Shown here one piece after another: positions 25,586 through 35,604 of a stretch of 53,398 nt of DNA. Origin of the DNA: Salinicola sp. (GTDB lineage: Bacteria > Pseudomonadota > Gammaproteobacteria > Pseudomonadales > Halomonadaceae). The DNA lies in the NCBI GenBank assembly GCA_002695065.1, contig NZNW01000076.1:1-53398 (forward strand), given 5' to 3'. The stretch's first letter is position 1, and the number at the start of each line of letters is the position of its first letter. Made by a program: the position numbers and the translations under genes. The notes beneath the pieces are model-generated. The model ran no database searches. It was not told where the DNA came from and saw nothing but the letters and a program-made list of their open reading frames with translations.

Positions 25586-26502
25586 AGCGCATCGCAAAAA
25601 CCGTATTGAAAGGGATGGGAATGGGAGCGGCGGATGCCGTCCCGGGTGTCTCGGGGGGAACCATCGCCCTGATCGTGGGTATCTACGAGGAGCTGATCGA
25701 GACCATCAGACGCTTCGGTCCGGGAGCCTTCGGCGTCTGGCGCCAGCAGGGTCTTGCCGGCCTGTTCACCTATCTCAATCTGCGCTTTCTGGTTCCACTG
25801 GTGCTGGGCATCGGTGCCAGCCTGGTCACGATCGCGCATCTGGTGACGTGGCTGATGGCGCATCACCAGCTGCTGCTCAACGCCTTCTTCTTCGGGCTGG
25901 TGCTGGCGTCGGCCTGGGTGGTGATGCGTCAGGTCGGCAGTTGGCGCTGGCGTTATCTGCTTCCGGTGCTGCTGGGGTTGCTGCTGGCCGCCTTCCTGCC
26001 GCGCCTGCTGCCCGACATGAGCCAGGCCGGCGATGCGACGCTGTTCGTGGCCGGCGCGATCGCCATCAGCGCCATGCTGCTGCCCGGCGTATCGGGTAGC
26101 TTCCTGCTGCTGGTGATGGGGCTCTACGGTACCGTGATGAACGGCATCAAGAGTTTCGACCTCGGGCTCATCTCGATCTTCGGCGCCGGCTGCCTGCTCG
26201 GGTTGTTCACGTTCTCCCGTCTGTTGTCCTGGTTGTTGCGTCACCACCACGCCATGACGTTGATGACGATCGTCGGCTTCATCCTGGGTTCGCTGCCGCA
26301 ATTGTGGCCCTGGCGGCAGATAGCCAGCTATCGCCTGGCGGCCGACGGGCAGCAGGTGGCCTTGGCCTACCATTATCTGCTGCCGTCGGACTACGTCGCC
26401 GTCACGGGGCAGTCCTCCCAGTGGGGGGTGGCGGCGGCGTTGATCATCCTCGGCGTCGTAGTGGTAATGTGCCTGGGAGAGCGCAAAGAGGTCACGGCCT
26501 GA
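25582..26502 (+). CDS. DUF368 membrane protein (PopT-type undecaprenyl phosphate translocase candidate)
   Basis: 306 residues with about eight to nine hydrophobic segments and two repeats of a conserved G-x-S-G motif: DAVPGVSGGTIALIVGIYE near the N-terminus and LLPGVSGSFLLLVMGLYG in the second half, the signature of DUF368. Members (PopT) were recently reported to return undecaprenyl phosphate across the inner membrane for reuse in envelope synthesis; that function is inferred here from family only. The start is a TTG overlapping the pcm stop (TTGA), implying coupled translation; an internal ATG at residue 12 would cut into the first conserved motif. Inserted between pcm and nlpD, a position where E. 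coli has no gene. Confidence 0.86.
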   Translation: MKRIAKTVLKGMGMGAADAVPGVSGGTIALIVGIYEELIETIRRFGPGAFGVWRQQGLAGLFTYLNLRFLVPLVLGIGASLVTIAHLVTWLMAHHQLLLNAFFFGLVLASAWVVMRQVGSWRWRYLLPVLLGLLLAAFLPRLLPDMSQAGDATLFVAGAIAISAMLLPGVSGSFLLLVMGLYGTVMNGIKSFDLGLISIFGAGCLLGLFTFSRLLSWLLRHHHAMTLMTIVGFILGSLPQLWPWRQIASYRLAADGQQVALAYHYLLPSDYVAVTGQSSQWGVAAALIILGVVVVMCLGERKEVTA

Positions 26503-26554
26503 CGCGTGTCGCCAGCACCCTCGGGCTTTTCGTTTCGTAAAAGGACTCTATCTC

Positions 26555-27742
26555 ATGAGTAAGCGTCGCACCGCACTGCTACTGGGGCTTCTCCCGCTCG
26601 TCGCCGCCGGCTTGAGTGCCTGTACCACCTCGAGCGGACGACCGCAGGTGCAGGACCTTTCCGTCAGTCGCAACAGCGAGACGCCTTCGACCTACACGGT
26701 GAAGAGCGGCGATACCATCTACGGGATCGCCTGGCAGAATCGTGTCGACTTCCGCGACCTGGCCCAGCTCAACGGCATTTCACCACCCTACCGTCTGGAA
26801 CCGGGACAGCAGCTGAGGTTGCAGTCCGGAGCGAGTGTCGGCGGCGGACAAGCCATCGCCAGCAGCGGCTCCGGCAGTGGCGGGGTAACGGCGACTGGGC
26901 TCGGCGGTGGAAGCGGCGGCGGGGCCCAGAGCGCCGGTGGCGACGATAATCCCTCCTGGCTGCTGCCGTCTGACGCTGGTGGCGCCGGTGCCGGTAACGG
27001 GAAGGCCGCGGGACAGGGTAGCGGACAGGCGGCGGGCGGCAGTGGCTCGTCTCCCGGGCCGGTCTACGCCCAGAATGGCGCCGCCGATGGCGCCCGCAAC
27101 GCCAATCCCCCCGCAAACGCCGCCCAGGGTGGCTCATCGGGTAACACGGCAGCGCGCAGCACCAATGCCGACGCTCGCCAGCCGGCCGGCGCCGCGGAAG
27201 ACGTCGCTTCCGCCTCTTCCGGGACCGCTGACACAGGCTCGTCATCTTCTTCTGCTTCCATCAATGCCGGGAGCACGAAAACGGCGACCGGTGCGGATGC
27301 CGGTACCGAGGTCGCCGGCGAACCCAGCGGTGCGCCGGACCGTTCCAGCCGGACCTACAAGCCGGTCGAGAACGTGCCGTGGCAGTGGCCGGCAAGCGGG
27401 CAACTGGTGGGCAAGTTCGATGACGATTCGAACATAACCCCCGGCATTGATATTGCGGGGCAAAAGGGGCAACCTGTCAAAGCAGCCGGACCAGGGATCG
27501 TGGTGTATGCCGGCGATGGCGTGCGGGGATATGGCAACCTCATCATTCTCAAGCACAATGATCGCTTCTTGAGCGCTTACGCACACAACGACTCGTTGAA
27601 GGTCAAGGAAAACGATGTCGTTGAGGCCGGAGAGACGATAGCTACCATGGGGCAGACGGATGCTGACCAGGTCGAGCTACATTTCGAGGTTCGCGTGAAC
27701 GGACAACCTCAGGACCCACTACAATACCTGCCCGCGCGCTGA
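26555..27742 (+). CDS. nlpD: NlpD-like lipoprotein, amidase activator with LysM and degenerate M23 domain
   Basis: 395 residues. Lipoprotein signal peptide with lipobox LSAC (Cys23), then a LysM domain (about 47-90, TYTVKSGDTIYGIAWQNR), then an unusually long Gly/Ser/Ala-rich linker of about 180 residues, and a C-terminal M23/LytM domain (about 270-395). The LytM site is degenerate: NITPGIDI lacks the first zinc His, while YAHN and LHFEV keep later ones. This fits NlpD/EnvC-type activators that switch on AmiC amidases during septum splitting rather than cutting peptidoglycan themselves. AAAGGA about nine bases before the ATG. Immediately upstream of rpoS, as in most gammaproteobacteria. Confidence 0.92.
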   Translation: MSKRRTALLLGLLPLVAAGLSACTTSSGRPQVQDLSVSRNSETPSTYTVKSGDTIYGIAWQNRVDFRDLAQLNGISPPYRLEPGQQLRLQSGASVGGGQAIASSGSGSGGVTATGLGGGSGGGAQSAGGDDNPSWLLPSDAGGAGAGNGKAAGQGSGQAAGGSGSSPGPVYAQNGAADGARNANPPANAAQGGSSGNTAARSTNADARQPAGAAEDVASASSGTADTGSSSSSASINAGSTKTATGADAGTEVAGEPSGAPDRSSRTYKPVENVPWQWPASGQLVGKFDDDSNITPGIDIAGQKGQPVKAAGPGIVVYAGDGVRGYGNLIILKHNDRFLSAYAHNDSLKVKENDVVEAGETIATMGQTDADQVELHFEVRVNGQPQDPLQYLPAR

Positions 27743-28049
27743 TCCTGCATCGGCGCTCCAGACAGTCGTGCGGAAACCCGGCTTACTCTGCCCGTTTCCG
27801 TCCGCAGCCTGGGCTGCTGCCAAGAGGCCGCCCCGAAACCGCTACCGATAGACGCATCCGAACCGCCCTGCTCGACGTAGTCCTGACAACTGGATGTCGT
27901 CGAGCAGCCGGCTCGGGAAAGGGAGTCTCCGACGGCGGGTGTGGCCGCTTGGCCAGGGATGTTTACAAGACTGCAAGGAATAAGCGGTCGCCATGGCACG
28001 GTGCCGTCATGGCGAGGTACTCAGGAAGCCAAGATTGGGGGTAGTGGAC
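27743..28049. other. nlpD-rpoS spacer (307 bp), probable rpoS leader
   Basis: No gene. It contains an imperfect hairpin (CGGAAAC at 27771-27777 with GTTTCCG at 27794-27800) and a small dyad GGCAC-G-GTGCC (27995-28005) close to the rpoS start. In relatives the main rpoS promoter lies in nlpD and gives a long structured leader that controls translation; I infer the same here. Confidence 0.5.
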
Positions 28050-29024
28050 ATGAGCATGCTTGAACGGGAAATTCAGGATGTTGAGCTCGACGGTGTCGAT
28101 ACCACGGAGGTCGATAGCGATAACACGGGTCGCAAGGATGATGAAGACGCTTTCGAAAAGGCGTTGAACCGTGAAGAGAACTCCTACCACCATAGCCTCG
28201 ACGCGACGCAGATCTATCTCAACGAGATCGGTTTCTCGCCGCTACTGACTCCCCAGGAAGAAGTGCATTACGGCCGACTCGCGCAGAAAGGGGATCCGGC
28301 CGGACGCCAGCGCATGATCGAGTCCAACCTGCGCCTGGTGGTCAAGATCGCACGACGTTACCTCAACCGTGGGCTGTCGCTTCTCGATCTGATCGAGGAG
28401 GGCAATCTGGGTTTGATTCGCGCCGTGGAGAAATTCGATCCTGAACGCGGGTTTCGCTTCTCGACCTACGCCACCTGGTGGATCCGCCAGACCATCGAGC
28501 GGGCGTTGATGAACCAGACGCGCACGATTCGCCTGCCGATTCATGTGGTCAAGGAGCTCAACATCTATCTGCGGGCGGCCCGCGAATTGACGCAGAAGCT
28601 CGATCACGAAGCGACGGCCGAGGAGATCGCCGAGTTTCTCGACAAGCCGGTCAGCACCGTCAAGCGCATGCTGGGGCTCAACGAGCGCGTCTCCTCGGTC
28701 GACTATCCAATGGGGGCGGAGAGCGACAAGCCGCTGATCGACACGCTGGCCGACGAGAACGAGGTCGGTCCGGAGTCGAATCTGGTCGATGACGACGTCA
28801 AGCAGCACGTCGATGAATGGCTGGTCGAGTTGAGCGACAAGCAGCGGGAGGTGGTCCTGCGGCGTTTCGGTCTGCGCGGCCATGAAGCGGCCACCCTCGA
28901 GGAAGTCGGCGAAGAGATCGGGTTGACGCGGGAGCGCGTGCGCCAGATTCAGGTCGAGGCGCTGAAGAAGTTGCGCCGGATGCTGGAGAAGCAGGGGTTG
29001 TCGATGGATTCGATTTTCGAGTAG
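28050..29024 (+). CDS. rpoS: RNA polymerase sigma factor RpoS (sigma-38)
   Basis: 324 residues, close to E. coli RpoS (330). Region 1.2 is at [17 protein letters not shown], regions 2.3-2.4 at [18 protein letters not shown], and region 4.2 helix-turn-helix at [20 protein letters not shown]; the C-terminus is [11 protein letters not shown]. An acidic N-terminus precedes region 1.2. It directs general stress and stationary-phase transcription, including osmotic stress, which matters for a halophile. ATG at 28050 follows a G-rich stretch (GGGGGT) ten bases upstream; a second ATG two codons later is also possible. A hairpin 114 bp downstream probably ends transcription. Confidence 0.97.
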   Translation: MSMLEREIQDVELDGVDTTEVDSDNTGRKDDEDAFEKALNREENSYHHSLDATQIYLNEIGFSPLLTPQEEVHYGRLAQKGDPAGRQRMIESNLRLVVKIARRYLNRGLSLLDLIEEGNLGLIRAVEKFDPERGFRFSTYATWWIRQTIERALMNQTRTIRLPIHVVKELNIYLRAARELTQKLDHEATAEEIAEFLDKPVSTVKRMLGLNERVSSVDYPMGAESDKPLIDTLADENEVGPESNLVDDDVKQHVDEWLVELSDKQREVVLRRFGLRGHEAATLEEVGEEIGLTRERVRQIQVEALKKLRRMLEKQGLSMDSIFE

Positions 29025-29351
29025 GTCGATCTCCGCGCGCCTCAAATGCGTAAATACTCAAATGCGCAAATGAGGGTGGAGACCCATCGGACTATTGATC
29101 CAGTCGCATACATGCGGCATTGTATGTAAACCTCAAGCCGGGGCGTCAGCGAAACTGCTGGCGCCTCGGTCGTTTGTTGTATGGTTCCGGATGACGTCGA
29201 CATGGATCGGCGTCTCGAGTCCGCCAGAAAACAGCCATGATTGGGTACCTGGGCGATGTCGCCGATAGCGGCTCCGGCTCGTGCATGCCGGCATGGACTC
29301 GCGTGGTCGGTTTGGTATCGTCTTCCGTGCTCAACGATAGGAAATGTCTCG
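29025..29351. other. rpoS-tolC spacer (327 bp)
   Basis: No convincing gene. It holds a 16-bp-period direct repeat CTCAAATGCG (29041-29050 and 29057-29066), a terminator-like hairpin at 29138-29169 and presumably the promoter of the TolC-family gene. The short reading frames lack ribosome-binding sites and family resemblance. Confidence 0.5.
29138..29180 (+). terminator. Probable rpoS terminator
   Basis: CCGGGGCGTCAGC (29138-29150) pairs with GCTGGCGCCTCGG (29157-29169), two G-U pairs, loop GAAACT, followed by TCGTTTGTTGT. The tail is only moderately T-rich. Confidence 0.65.
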
Positions 29352-30827
29352 ATGTCGCCTCTCATTTCGTTGCCGTCGCGCTCCCCCCTGCGACATGCCG
29401 TCTCGCTGCTGGTCGTGGCAGCGTTCGCCCCTTCGGTTCATGCGGCGGATCTGTTGACCATCACTCAGGACGCACTGGAGCATTCCGCCACGTTGAATTC
29501 GTCGCGTTCGACGTTCAGAAGCACCGAAGCCGGCCAGGATGTGGAACGAGGCGACTTGTTGCCCCAGGTCAGCGCCACCGGCAGCGTCTATCGCTACGAT
29601 TCACTGGACAGCCAGAGCTATGCCGGTTCCAGCGCCGGCCAGGGCGGGGCATCGGGTAGTAGCACGACCTCTTCCGGTGAAGATTACAACGGTACCAGCT
29701 TGGGCGTGAACGTGACCCAGGCGTTGTTCGACGCCACCAATTGGTACGAGTACCAGCAGAGCAAGAAGCAGGTTGGCCAGCAGGCGCTGCAGTTGGAAAT
29801 CGACCAGCAGCAGTTGCTGTACGATGTCTCAGAGGCCTATTTCGAGATTCTGCGCGCCAAGGAAGTCCTGGAGGCGCGTCAGGCCCAGGAGAAGGCGATC
29901 GGCCGACAGCTGGAGCAGGCCAAGGAGCAGTTCAACGTCGGCCTGGTGGCGATTACCGATGTCAACGAGGCCAAGGCCGCTTTCGATTCGGCGCGAGCCC
30001 AGCGCATCGCCGCGAAGAATGACCTGCAGGTGAGTTTCGAGACGCTGGAGCGTCTGACCGGACAGCAGTACGCCAGTATCGCAAGCCTGGACGACGACCT
30101 GCCGATTCAGCCGCCCGCACCGGCCAATCGCGACGATTGGGTCGATATGGCGCTGTCGAGCAGCCCCTCCATTCAGTACGCTCAAGCCGCGGTCGAGTTG
30201 GCGAAGTCCGGTGTCGATATCGCCCAGGCCGGCCATCTGCCGACCCTGGACGCGTTCGCGGACTACTCCTACTCCGATAATGACCGTGACGAACTGCGGG
30301 GCCACAACGAGGACCTTCAGGTCGGGGTGCAGGCCAATCTTCCGATCTACACCGGCGGTTCCACCAGCGCTTCGGTGCGGCAGAACACCTACACGCTGGA
30401 AGCGACGCAGTACGATTTCGAGGATCAGCGTCGCTACACCACCCAGCAGGTTCGCTCGCTGTTCACTCAGGTGGGTAACGACGTCGAATCGGTCGATGCG
30501 CAACGCGAAGCCATCGTCTCCAGCCGTAGCGCGCTGGAAGCGACCCGCGCCGGCTACGAGGTCGGGACGCGCAATATCGTCGACGTGCTGGATGCGGAGC
30601 AGTCGCTCTACGAATCGATCTCCGACTACGCCGATGCCCGCTATACCTACGTGACGGATCTGCTCCAACTGAGGCAGCAGGCCGGCGTGCTTAGCCTCGA
30701 GGTGATTCGCGGCACCAACCGCTGGCTACGCGACAGCAAGCCCGTGTCGCTGACATCGGTCGACGATGCCGACATGTCGGCGGTCGACGATATCGGCAAG
30801 CGCCCCACGCCGCCATCCATGCCCTGA
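29352..30827 (+). CDS. tolC: TolC-family outer membrane channel protein
   Basis: 491 residues. A signal peptide (LLVVAAFAPSVHA, cleavage before ADLLT) is followed by two repeats of the outer membrane efflux domain; each has the coiled alpha-barrel sequence (for example ILRAKEVLEARQAQEKAI and QREAIVSSRSALEATRAGYE). The C-terminal motif VGTRNIVDVLDAEQSLYES is diagnostic. A loop of Ser/Gly residues (about 92-112) lies where the surface-exposed strands are expected. It forms the trimeric outer-membrane tunnel of tripartite exporters and type I secretion. No inner-membrane partner is adjacent, so it probably serves several pumps. Start chosen at the ATG with AGGA nine bases upstream. Confidence 0.92.
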   Translation: MSPLISLPSRSPLRHAVSLLVVAAFAPSVHAADLLTITQDALEHSATLNSSRSTFRSTEAGQDVERGDLLPQVSATGSVYRYDSLDSQSYAGSSAGQGGASGSSTTSSGEDYNGTSLGVNVTQALFDATNWYEYQQSKKQVGQQALQLEIDQQQLLYDVSEAYFEILRAKEVLEARQAQEKAIGRQLEQAKEQFNVGLVAITDVNEAKAAFDSARAQRIAAKNDLQVSFETLERLTGQQYASIASLDDDLPIQPPAPANRDDWVDMALSSSPSIQYAQAAVELAKSGVDIAQAGHLPTLDAFADYSYSDNDRDELRGHNEDLQVGVQANLPIYTGGSTSASVRQNTYTLEATQYDFEDQRRYTTQQVRSLFTQVGNDVESVDAQREAIVSSRSALEATRAGYEVGTRNIVDVLDAEQSLYESISDYADARYTYVTDLLQLRQQAGVLSLEVIRGTNRWLRDSKPVSLTSVDDADMSAVDDIGKRPTPPSMP

Positions 30828-30856
30828 AGCCCCTGCCGTCGGGGAAACCAGGTTCG

Positions 30857-30890
30857 ACGCCGCTGCCACGGCAGCGGCGTTGTCGTTTCC
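30857..30890 (+). terminator. Rho-independent terminator after tolC
   Basis: Perfect 11-bp stem ACGCCGCTGCC / GGCAGCGGCGT (30857-30867, 30870-30880) with a tiny loop and TGTCGTTT tail, 30 bp after the tolC stop. Confidence 0.78.
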
Positions 30891-31003
30891 GGCGTCGGTA
30901 TCCGAGGAAGTTCGCTGCCGCTAGCGCTCCCGGACGGGGTAAAATGACACGGCTCAGCCGGTCGCTCGTGCCGGTTTCGTCCGATTGTTTCGAGGGAATC
31001 GTC

Positions 31004-32089
31004 ATGGCCCGGCCCATCATCGCCGACATCGATCTCGACGCGTTGTGTCACAACTACGCCGTAGCCCGCGAGATCGCGCCTCGCAGCCACGCCATGGCAG
31101 TGATCAAGGCCGACGCCTACGGTCACGGCGCCGTGGCCTGCGCCAAAGCGCTGGCGGCAGTGGCACCGGCATTTGCCGTGGCGTCGCTGGAAGAAGCCGA
31201 GATTCTGCGTGAGTCCGGCATCCTGCAGCCGATACTGCTGCTGGAGGGAATCTTCGACACCGACGAACTGGCGCGTGTCGAGGCGCTGGGGTTATGGCAG
31301 GTCGTCCACAGCGACTGGCAGTTGGACGCCGTGTTGAGCTACTCCCCCGTCCGGCCGCTGACGGTGTGGCTGAAGCTCGACTCCGGGATGCATCGGCTCG
31401 GCTTCGATGCGGCCTCGTTCGTCGATCGCTGGGCTAAACTGAAGGCGGCCGACGACCGTGTCCGGGATCTCCATCTGATCAGCCACTTCGCCAGCGCCGA
31501 CCAGATCGATCCGTCGCAGTTCGAGCGCCAGCGCCAGACGATCGAGTCCGTGCAGCAGCAACTGAATGCGCCGCTGTGCATCGCCAATTCGCCAGCGACG
31601 CTGGCCAAACCCGGCACTCATGGCCACTGGAATCGGCCCGGCATCATGCTCTACGGCAGCAATCCGCTCGAGGGGGCGTTGCCGGACGGTATGTCGCTGA
31701 AGCCGGTGATGACGTTGCGCTCTCGCCTGATTGCGGTCCAGACCCTGCCGATGGGGGAGCCGGTGGGTTATGGCGGACGGTGGCGCACCTCCCGGCCGGC
31801 CCGGATCGGCGTCGTCGCCGCCGGTTATGGCGACGGCTACGATCGGCATGCCGTCGACGGCACGCCACTGCTGGTCGATGGTCAGCGCTGCCCGCTGGTC
31901 GGGCGTGTCTCCATGGACATGCTGACGGTGGATATCAGCCATCTGCCCGACGCCGGCGTAGGCAGCGAGGTGGTGTTGTGGGGCCGGGGTCTCGGTGTCG
32001 ACGAAGTCGCAAGGCATTGCGATACCATCGGCTACACGCTGCTCACCGGGCTGCTGCCGAGGGTGCCTCGGCGGTATCTGGCGCCCTGA
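31004..32089 (+). CDS. alr: Alanine racemase
   Basis: 361 residues, fold-type III PLP enzyme. The PLP lysine is Lys35 in AVIKADAYGHGAV, and the second-base Tyr lies in PVGYGGRWRT; VGRVSMDMLTVD is also typical. It makes D-alanine for peptidoglycan. Whether it is the biosynthetic (Alr) or the catabolic (DadX) paralogue cannot be decided; no dadA is adjacent. GAGGGAATC precedes the ATG. A -10-like TAAAAT lies at 30940-30945 without a good -35. The acyltransferase follows 52 bp downstream, so both may share a transcript. Confidence 0.94.
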   Translation: MARPIIADIDLDALCHNYAVAREIAPRSHAMAVIKADAYGHGAVACAKALAAVAPAFAVASLEEAEILRESGILQPILLLEGIFDTDELARVEALGLWQVVHSDWQLDAVLSYSPVRPLTVWLKLDSGMHRLGFDAASFVDRWAKLKAADDRVRDLHLISHFASADQIDPSQFERQRQTIESVQQQLNAPLCIANSPATLAKPGTHGHWNRPGIMLYGSNPLEGALPDGMSLKPVMTLRSRLIAVQTLPMGEPVGYGGRWRTSRPARIGVVAAGYGDGYDRHAVDGTPLLVDGQRCPLVGRVSMDMLTVDISHLPDAGVGSEVVLWGRGLGVDEVARHCDTIGYTLLTGLLPRVPRRYLAP

Positions 32090-32141
32090 CGCCTCATCTT
32101 TTCGCTACACTGGCCGGCGTCTACAAAGAATCGGAAAGGAC

Positions 32142-33056
32142 ATGCCAAAGAAAGTCTACCCTGCCAACCGTGCCCATCCCCGTTACTGGGGCGCCTGGCT
32201 CGGCATCGGGCTGATGCGGGCGGGAGCGCTCCTGCCCTGGCGGCTCAAGCTGGCGCTGGGGCGAGGCATCGGATTGCTGACCTGGAAGCTCGCCAAGCGG
32301 CGTCGCCATATCACCGACACCAATCTGGCCCTCTGTTTCCCCGAGCTGGACGATCGGCAACGCGCGGAGCTGGTCAGGAAGACCTTCGTCGCCAACGGGA
32401 TCGGCATTCTCGAAACGGCGACCGGCTGGTGCCGCGACCCCGAGCACCTGCGCCACCGCGTGACCTTCCGGGGGACCGAGCACATGGAGCGCGCCATGGC
32501 GCGGGGAAAGGGCGCGCTGATCATCGGCATTCACTTCTCCACCCTCGATCTCGGCGGCGCGCTGCACTCGCTGTTCTTCCCTGCCGACGTGGTCTATCGG
32601 CCCCATGACAACCCGGTTTTCGAGGACTTCATGACCCGGGCGCGGCGGGGGATCTTCGGCGCGGCCATCGATCGCCACGATCTTCGTGGCGTGGTTCGTC
32701 GGATCAAGGCGGGGCACGCGGTGTGGTATTCGCCGGATCAGGACTTCGGCCGCGAGGCGAGCGTCTTCGCGCCTTTCTTCGGCGTTCCCGCCGCCTCGAT
32801 CAAGCTGACCGCCAAGATCGCCCGAATGACCGGTGCGCCGGTCATGCCTCTGATGTTTCACCGCAACCCGGACAACCGGACCTACACGCTGGAGTACCTG
32901 CCGCCCCTGGAGAACTTCCCCAGTGGAGACGACGTGGCCGACGCGGCGCAGGTGAACGCGTTCATCGAGCAGGCGATTCGTCGTCATCCTGAGCAGTACC
33001 TCTGGCTGCACCGTCGGTTCAAGACGCGTCCGCCGGGCGATAGTTCATTCTATTGA
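32142..33056 (+). CDS. lpxL: LpxL/LpxP-type Kdo2-lipid A acyltransferase
   Basis: 304 residues. The catalytic H-X4-D/E motif reads GIHFSTLDLGG (His131, Asp136); E. coli LpxL has Glu at that position, and either acid is accepted in the superfamily. The family block VWYSPDQDFGREASVFAPFF and the end WLHRRFKTRP match LpxL/LpxP closely, more so than the homologue at 1468-2391. It adds the secondary laurate (or palmitoleate) to Kdo2-lipid A at the inner membrane. One N-terminal hydrophobic segment (WGAWLGIGLMRAGALLPW). The ATG is preceded by GGAAAGGA. Confidence 0.9.
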   Translation: MPKKVYPANRAHPRYWGAWLGIGLMRAGALLPWRLKLALGRGIGLLTWKLAKRRRHITDTNLALCFPELDDRQRAELVRKTFVANGIGILETATGWCRDPEHLRHRVTFRGTEHMERAMARGKGALIIGIHFSTLDLGGALHSLFFPADVVYRPHDNPVFEDFMTRARRGIFGAAIDRHDLRGVVRRIKAGHAVWYSPDQDFGREASVFAPFFGVPAASIKLTAKIARMTGAPVMPLMFHRNPDNRTYTLEYLPPLENFPSGDDVADAAQVNAFIEQAIRRHPEQYLWLHRRFKTRPPGDSSFY

Positions 33057-33196
33057 ACGGGTTATTGCACGAGGGACTTGACGAAAGTCCGGGTAGCGAC
33101 AAGGCTTAGACTGTCCTCATGGAACAGGAGGATGGTTTGCCGTGACCGGAAAAGCCGGGACGGCAAGTCCAACAGGCCAGCACAGGAAGAGTTGCC

Positions 33197-33355
33197 ATGC
33201 TTAGCTACGCCGTGATTTTTCTCATCGTCGCCATCATCGCCGGAGTCCTGGGGTTCGGCGGTATCGCCGGGGCCGCCGCGACGATTGCCAAAGTGTTGTT
33301 CGTGATTTTCCTGATCCTCTTCGTCGTTTCGCTGATTCGAGGAAGAGGGCGCTGA
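33197..33355 (+). CDS. DUF1328 small membrane peptide (YtjA-like)
   Basis: 52 residues, translated directly from the sequence. It has two hydrophobic helices, [20 protein letters not shown] and [16 protein letters not shown], joined by a glycine/alanine-rich turn ([11 protein letters not shown]) and ending in a basic RGRGR tail. This is the standard form of the DUF1328/UPF0391 family of inner-membrane peptides, common in proteobacteria and often stress-induced; no function is established. AGGAAGAG seven bases before the ATG. A perfect hairpin follows the gene, so it is a monocistronic unit. Confidence 0.88.
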   Translation: MLSYAVIFLIVAIIAGVLGFGGIAGAAATIAKVLFVIFLILFVVSLIRGRGR

Positions 33356-33384
33356 GGCTCGATACGACAAGCGTCGTCACCAAC

Positions 33385-33416
33385 AAATACCCCGCCTAGA
33401 TGGCGGGGTATTTGGT
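33385..33416. terminator. Bidirectional terminator between the DUF1328 gene and ettA
   Basis: Perfect 12-bp stem AAATACCCCGCC / GGCGGGGTATTT (33385-33396, 33402-33413), loop TAGAT. The A and T residues at the stem ends serve both directions. Confidence 0.92.
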
Positions 33417-33449
33417 TGTCGCGGCCGACAGCGTGAAGCGGTTTGCCGC

Positions 33450-35111
<1,662 letters not shown>

Positions 35112-35224
35112 GGAAATCCGGTTATGTGTCGCGGTGGATAGAATCAGGCAGTCAGCGCTGGAGCGCCCGTCGGCGGGGCGCAGCCTGGATGAAGAAGGGT
35201 AAACCAGTCATGCCGACAATGCGA

Positions 35225-35244
35225 ACGGGCGCCGAAGCGCCCGT
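35225..35244 (-). terminator. Hairpin after the PA3496-like gene
   Basis: Perfect 8-bp stem ACGGGCGC / GCGCCCGT with a CGAA tetraloop, 26 bp beyond the stop codon of the leftward gene. The GCGCCCGTCGG half is repeated at 35164. The tail TTCGCATTGT is weakly T-rich. Confidence 0.5.
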
Positions 35245-35269
35245 CGGATGGCTCCGGGTCGGGGAGTGT

Positions 35270-35464
35270 CTACTCTTCCTCGTCGCCGTATTCGTCGTAC
35301 CAGTCGTCTTCGATGGCACGTTTCAGGCGGCGCTCTTCCAGCAGTGCCTCGACCTGTCGTCTCGCGCGCAACGTGTCGGCCTTGCTGCTGCGTGGACGTT
35401 CGAACTGCTCGTCATTGATGGCTTCTGAGAAATCCTGGTCGTCGATATATTCCTCACGGCTCAT
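35270..35464 (-). CDS. Small acidic protein of the PA3496 family
   Basis: 64 residues, strongly charged. The core TLRARRQVEALLEERRLKRAI is a single amphipathic helix and the ends are rich in Asp/Glu (EDDWYDEYGDEEE). This resembles the PA3496-type proteins annotated as putative envelope-integrity proteins in pseudomonads and halomonads; there is no signal peptide or membrane helix, so that name should be treated with care. The gene is real: GGAGGG lies seven bases before the ATG and a hairpin follows the stop. Confidence 0.75.
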   Translation of the reverse strand: MSREEYIDDQDFSEAINDEQFERPRSSKADTLRARRQVEALLEERRLKRAIEDDWYDEYGDEEE

Positions 35465-35550
35465 ATTTTGGCCCTCCCGTGAAATCGCATCTCAGTGACG
35501 CTTCGGGCTATATATCGTCGAAAGCCGACCGGTACAAGACTTTCCTGGTT

Positions 35551-35582
35551 AAAAAAAACTATCGCCGCGGAAGGCGGCGATA
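35551..35582 (-). terminator. Strong terminator of the LOV gene
   Basis: Read leftward: 9-bp stem TATCGCCGC / GCGGCGATA with a 5-nt loop, then G and a run of eight T. It lies 22 bp beyond the stop of the LOV gene. Confidence 0.93.
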
Positions 35583-35604
35583 AGTGCTGGTTTCTGCGGC
35601 GCGG

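Noticed and set aside
33078-33112. TTGACG ... TAGACT as the promoter of the DUF1328 gene
   Set aside because: Spacing of 23 bases is too long for a sigma-70 promoter.
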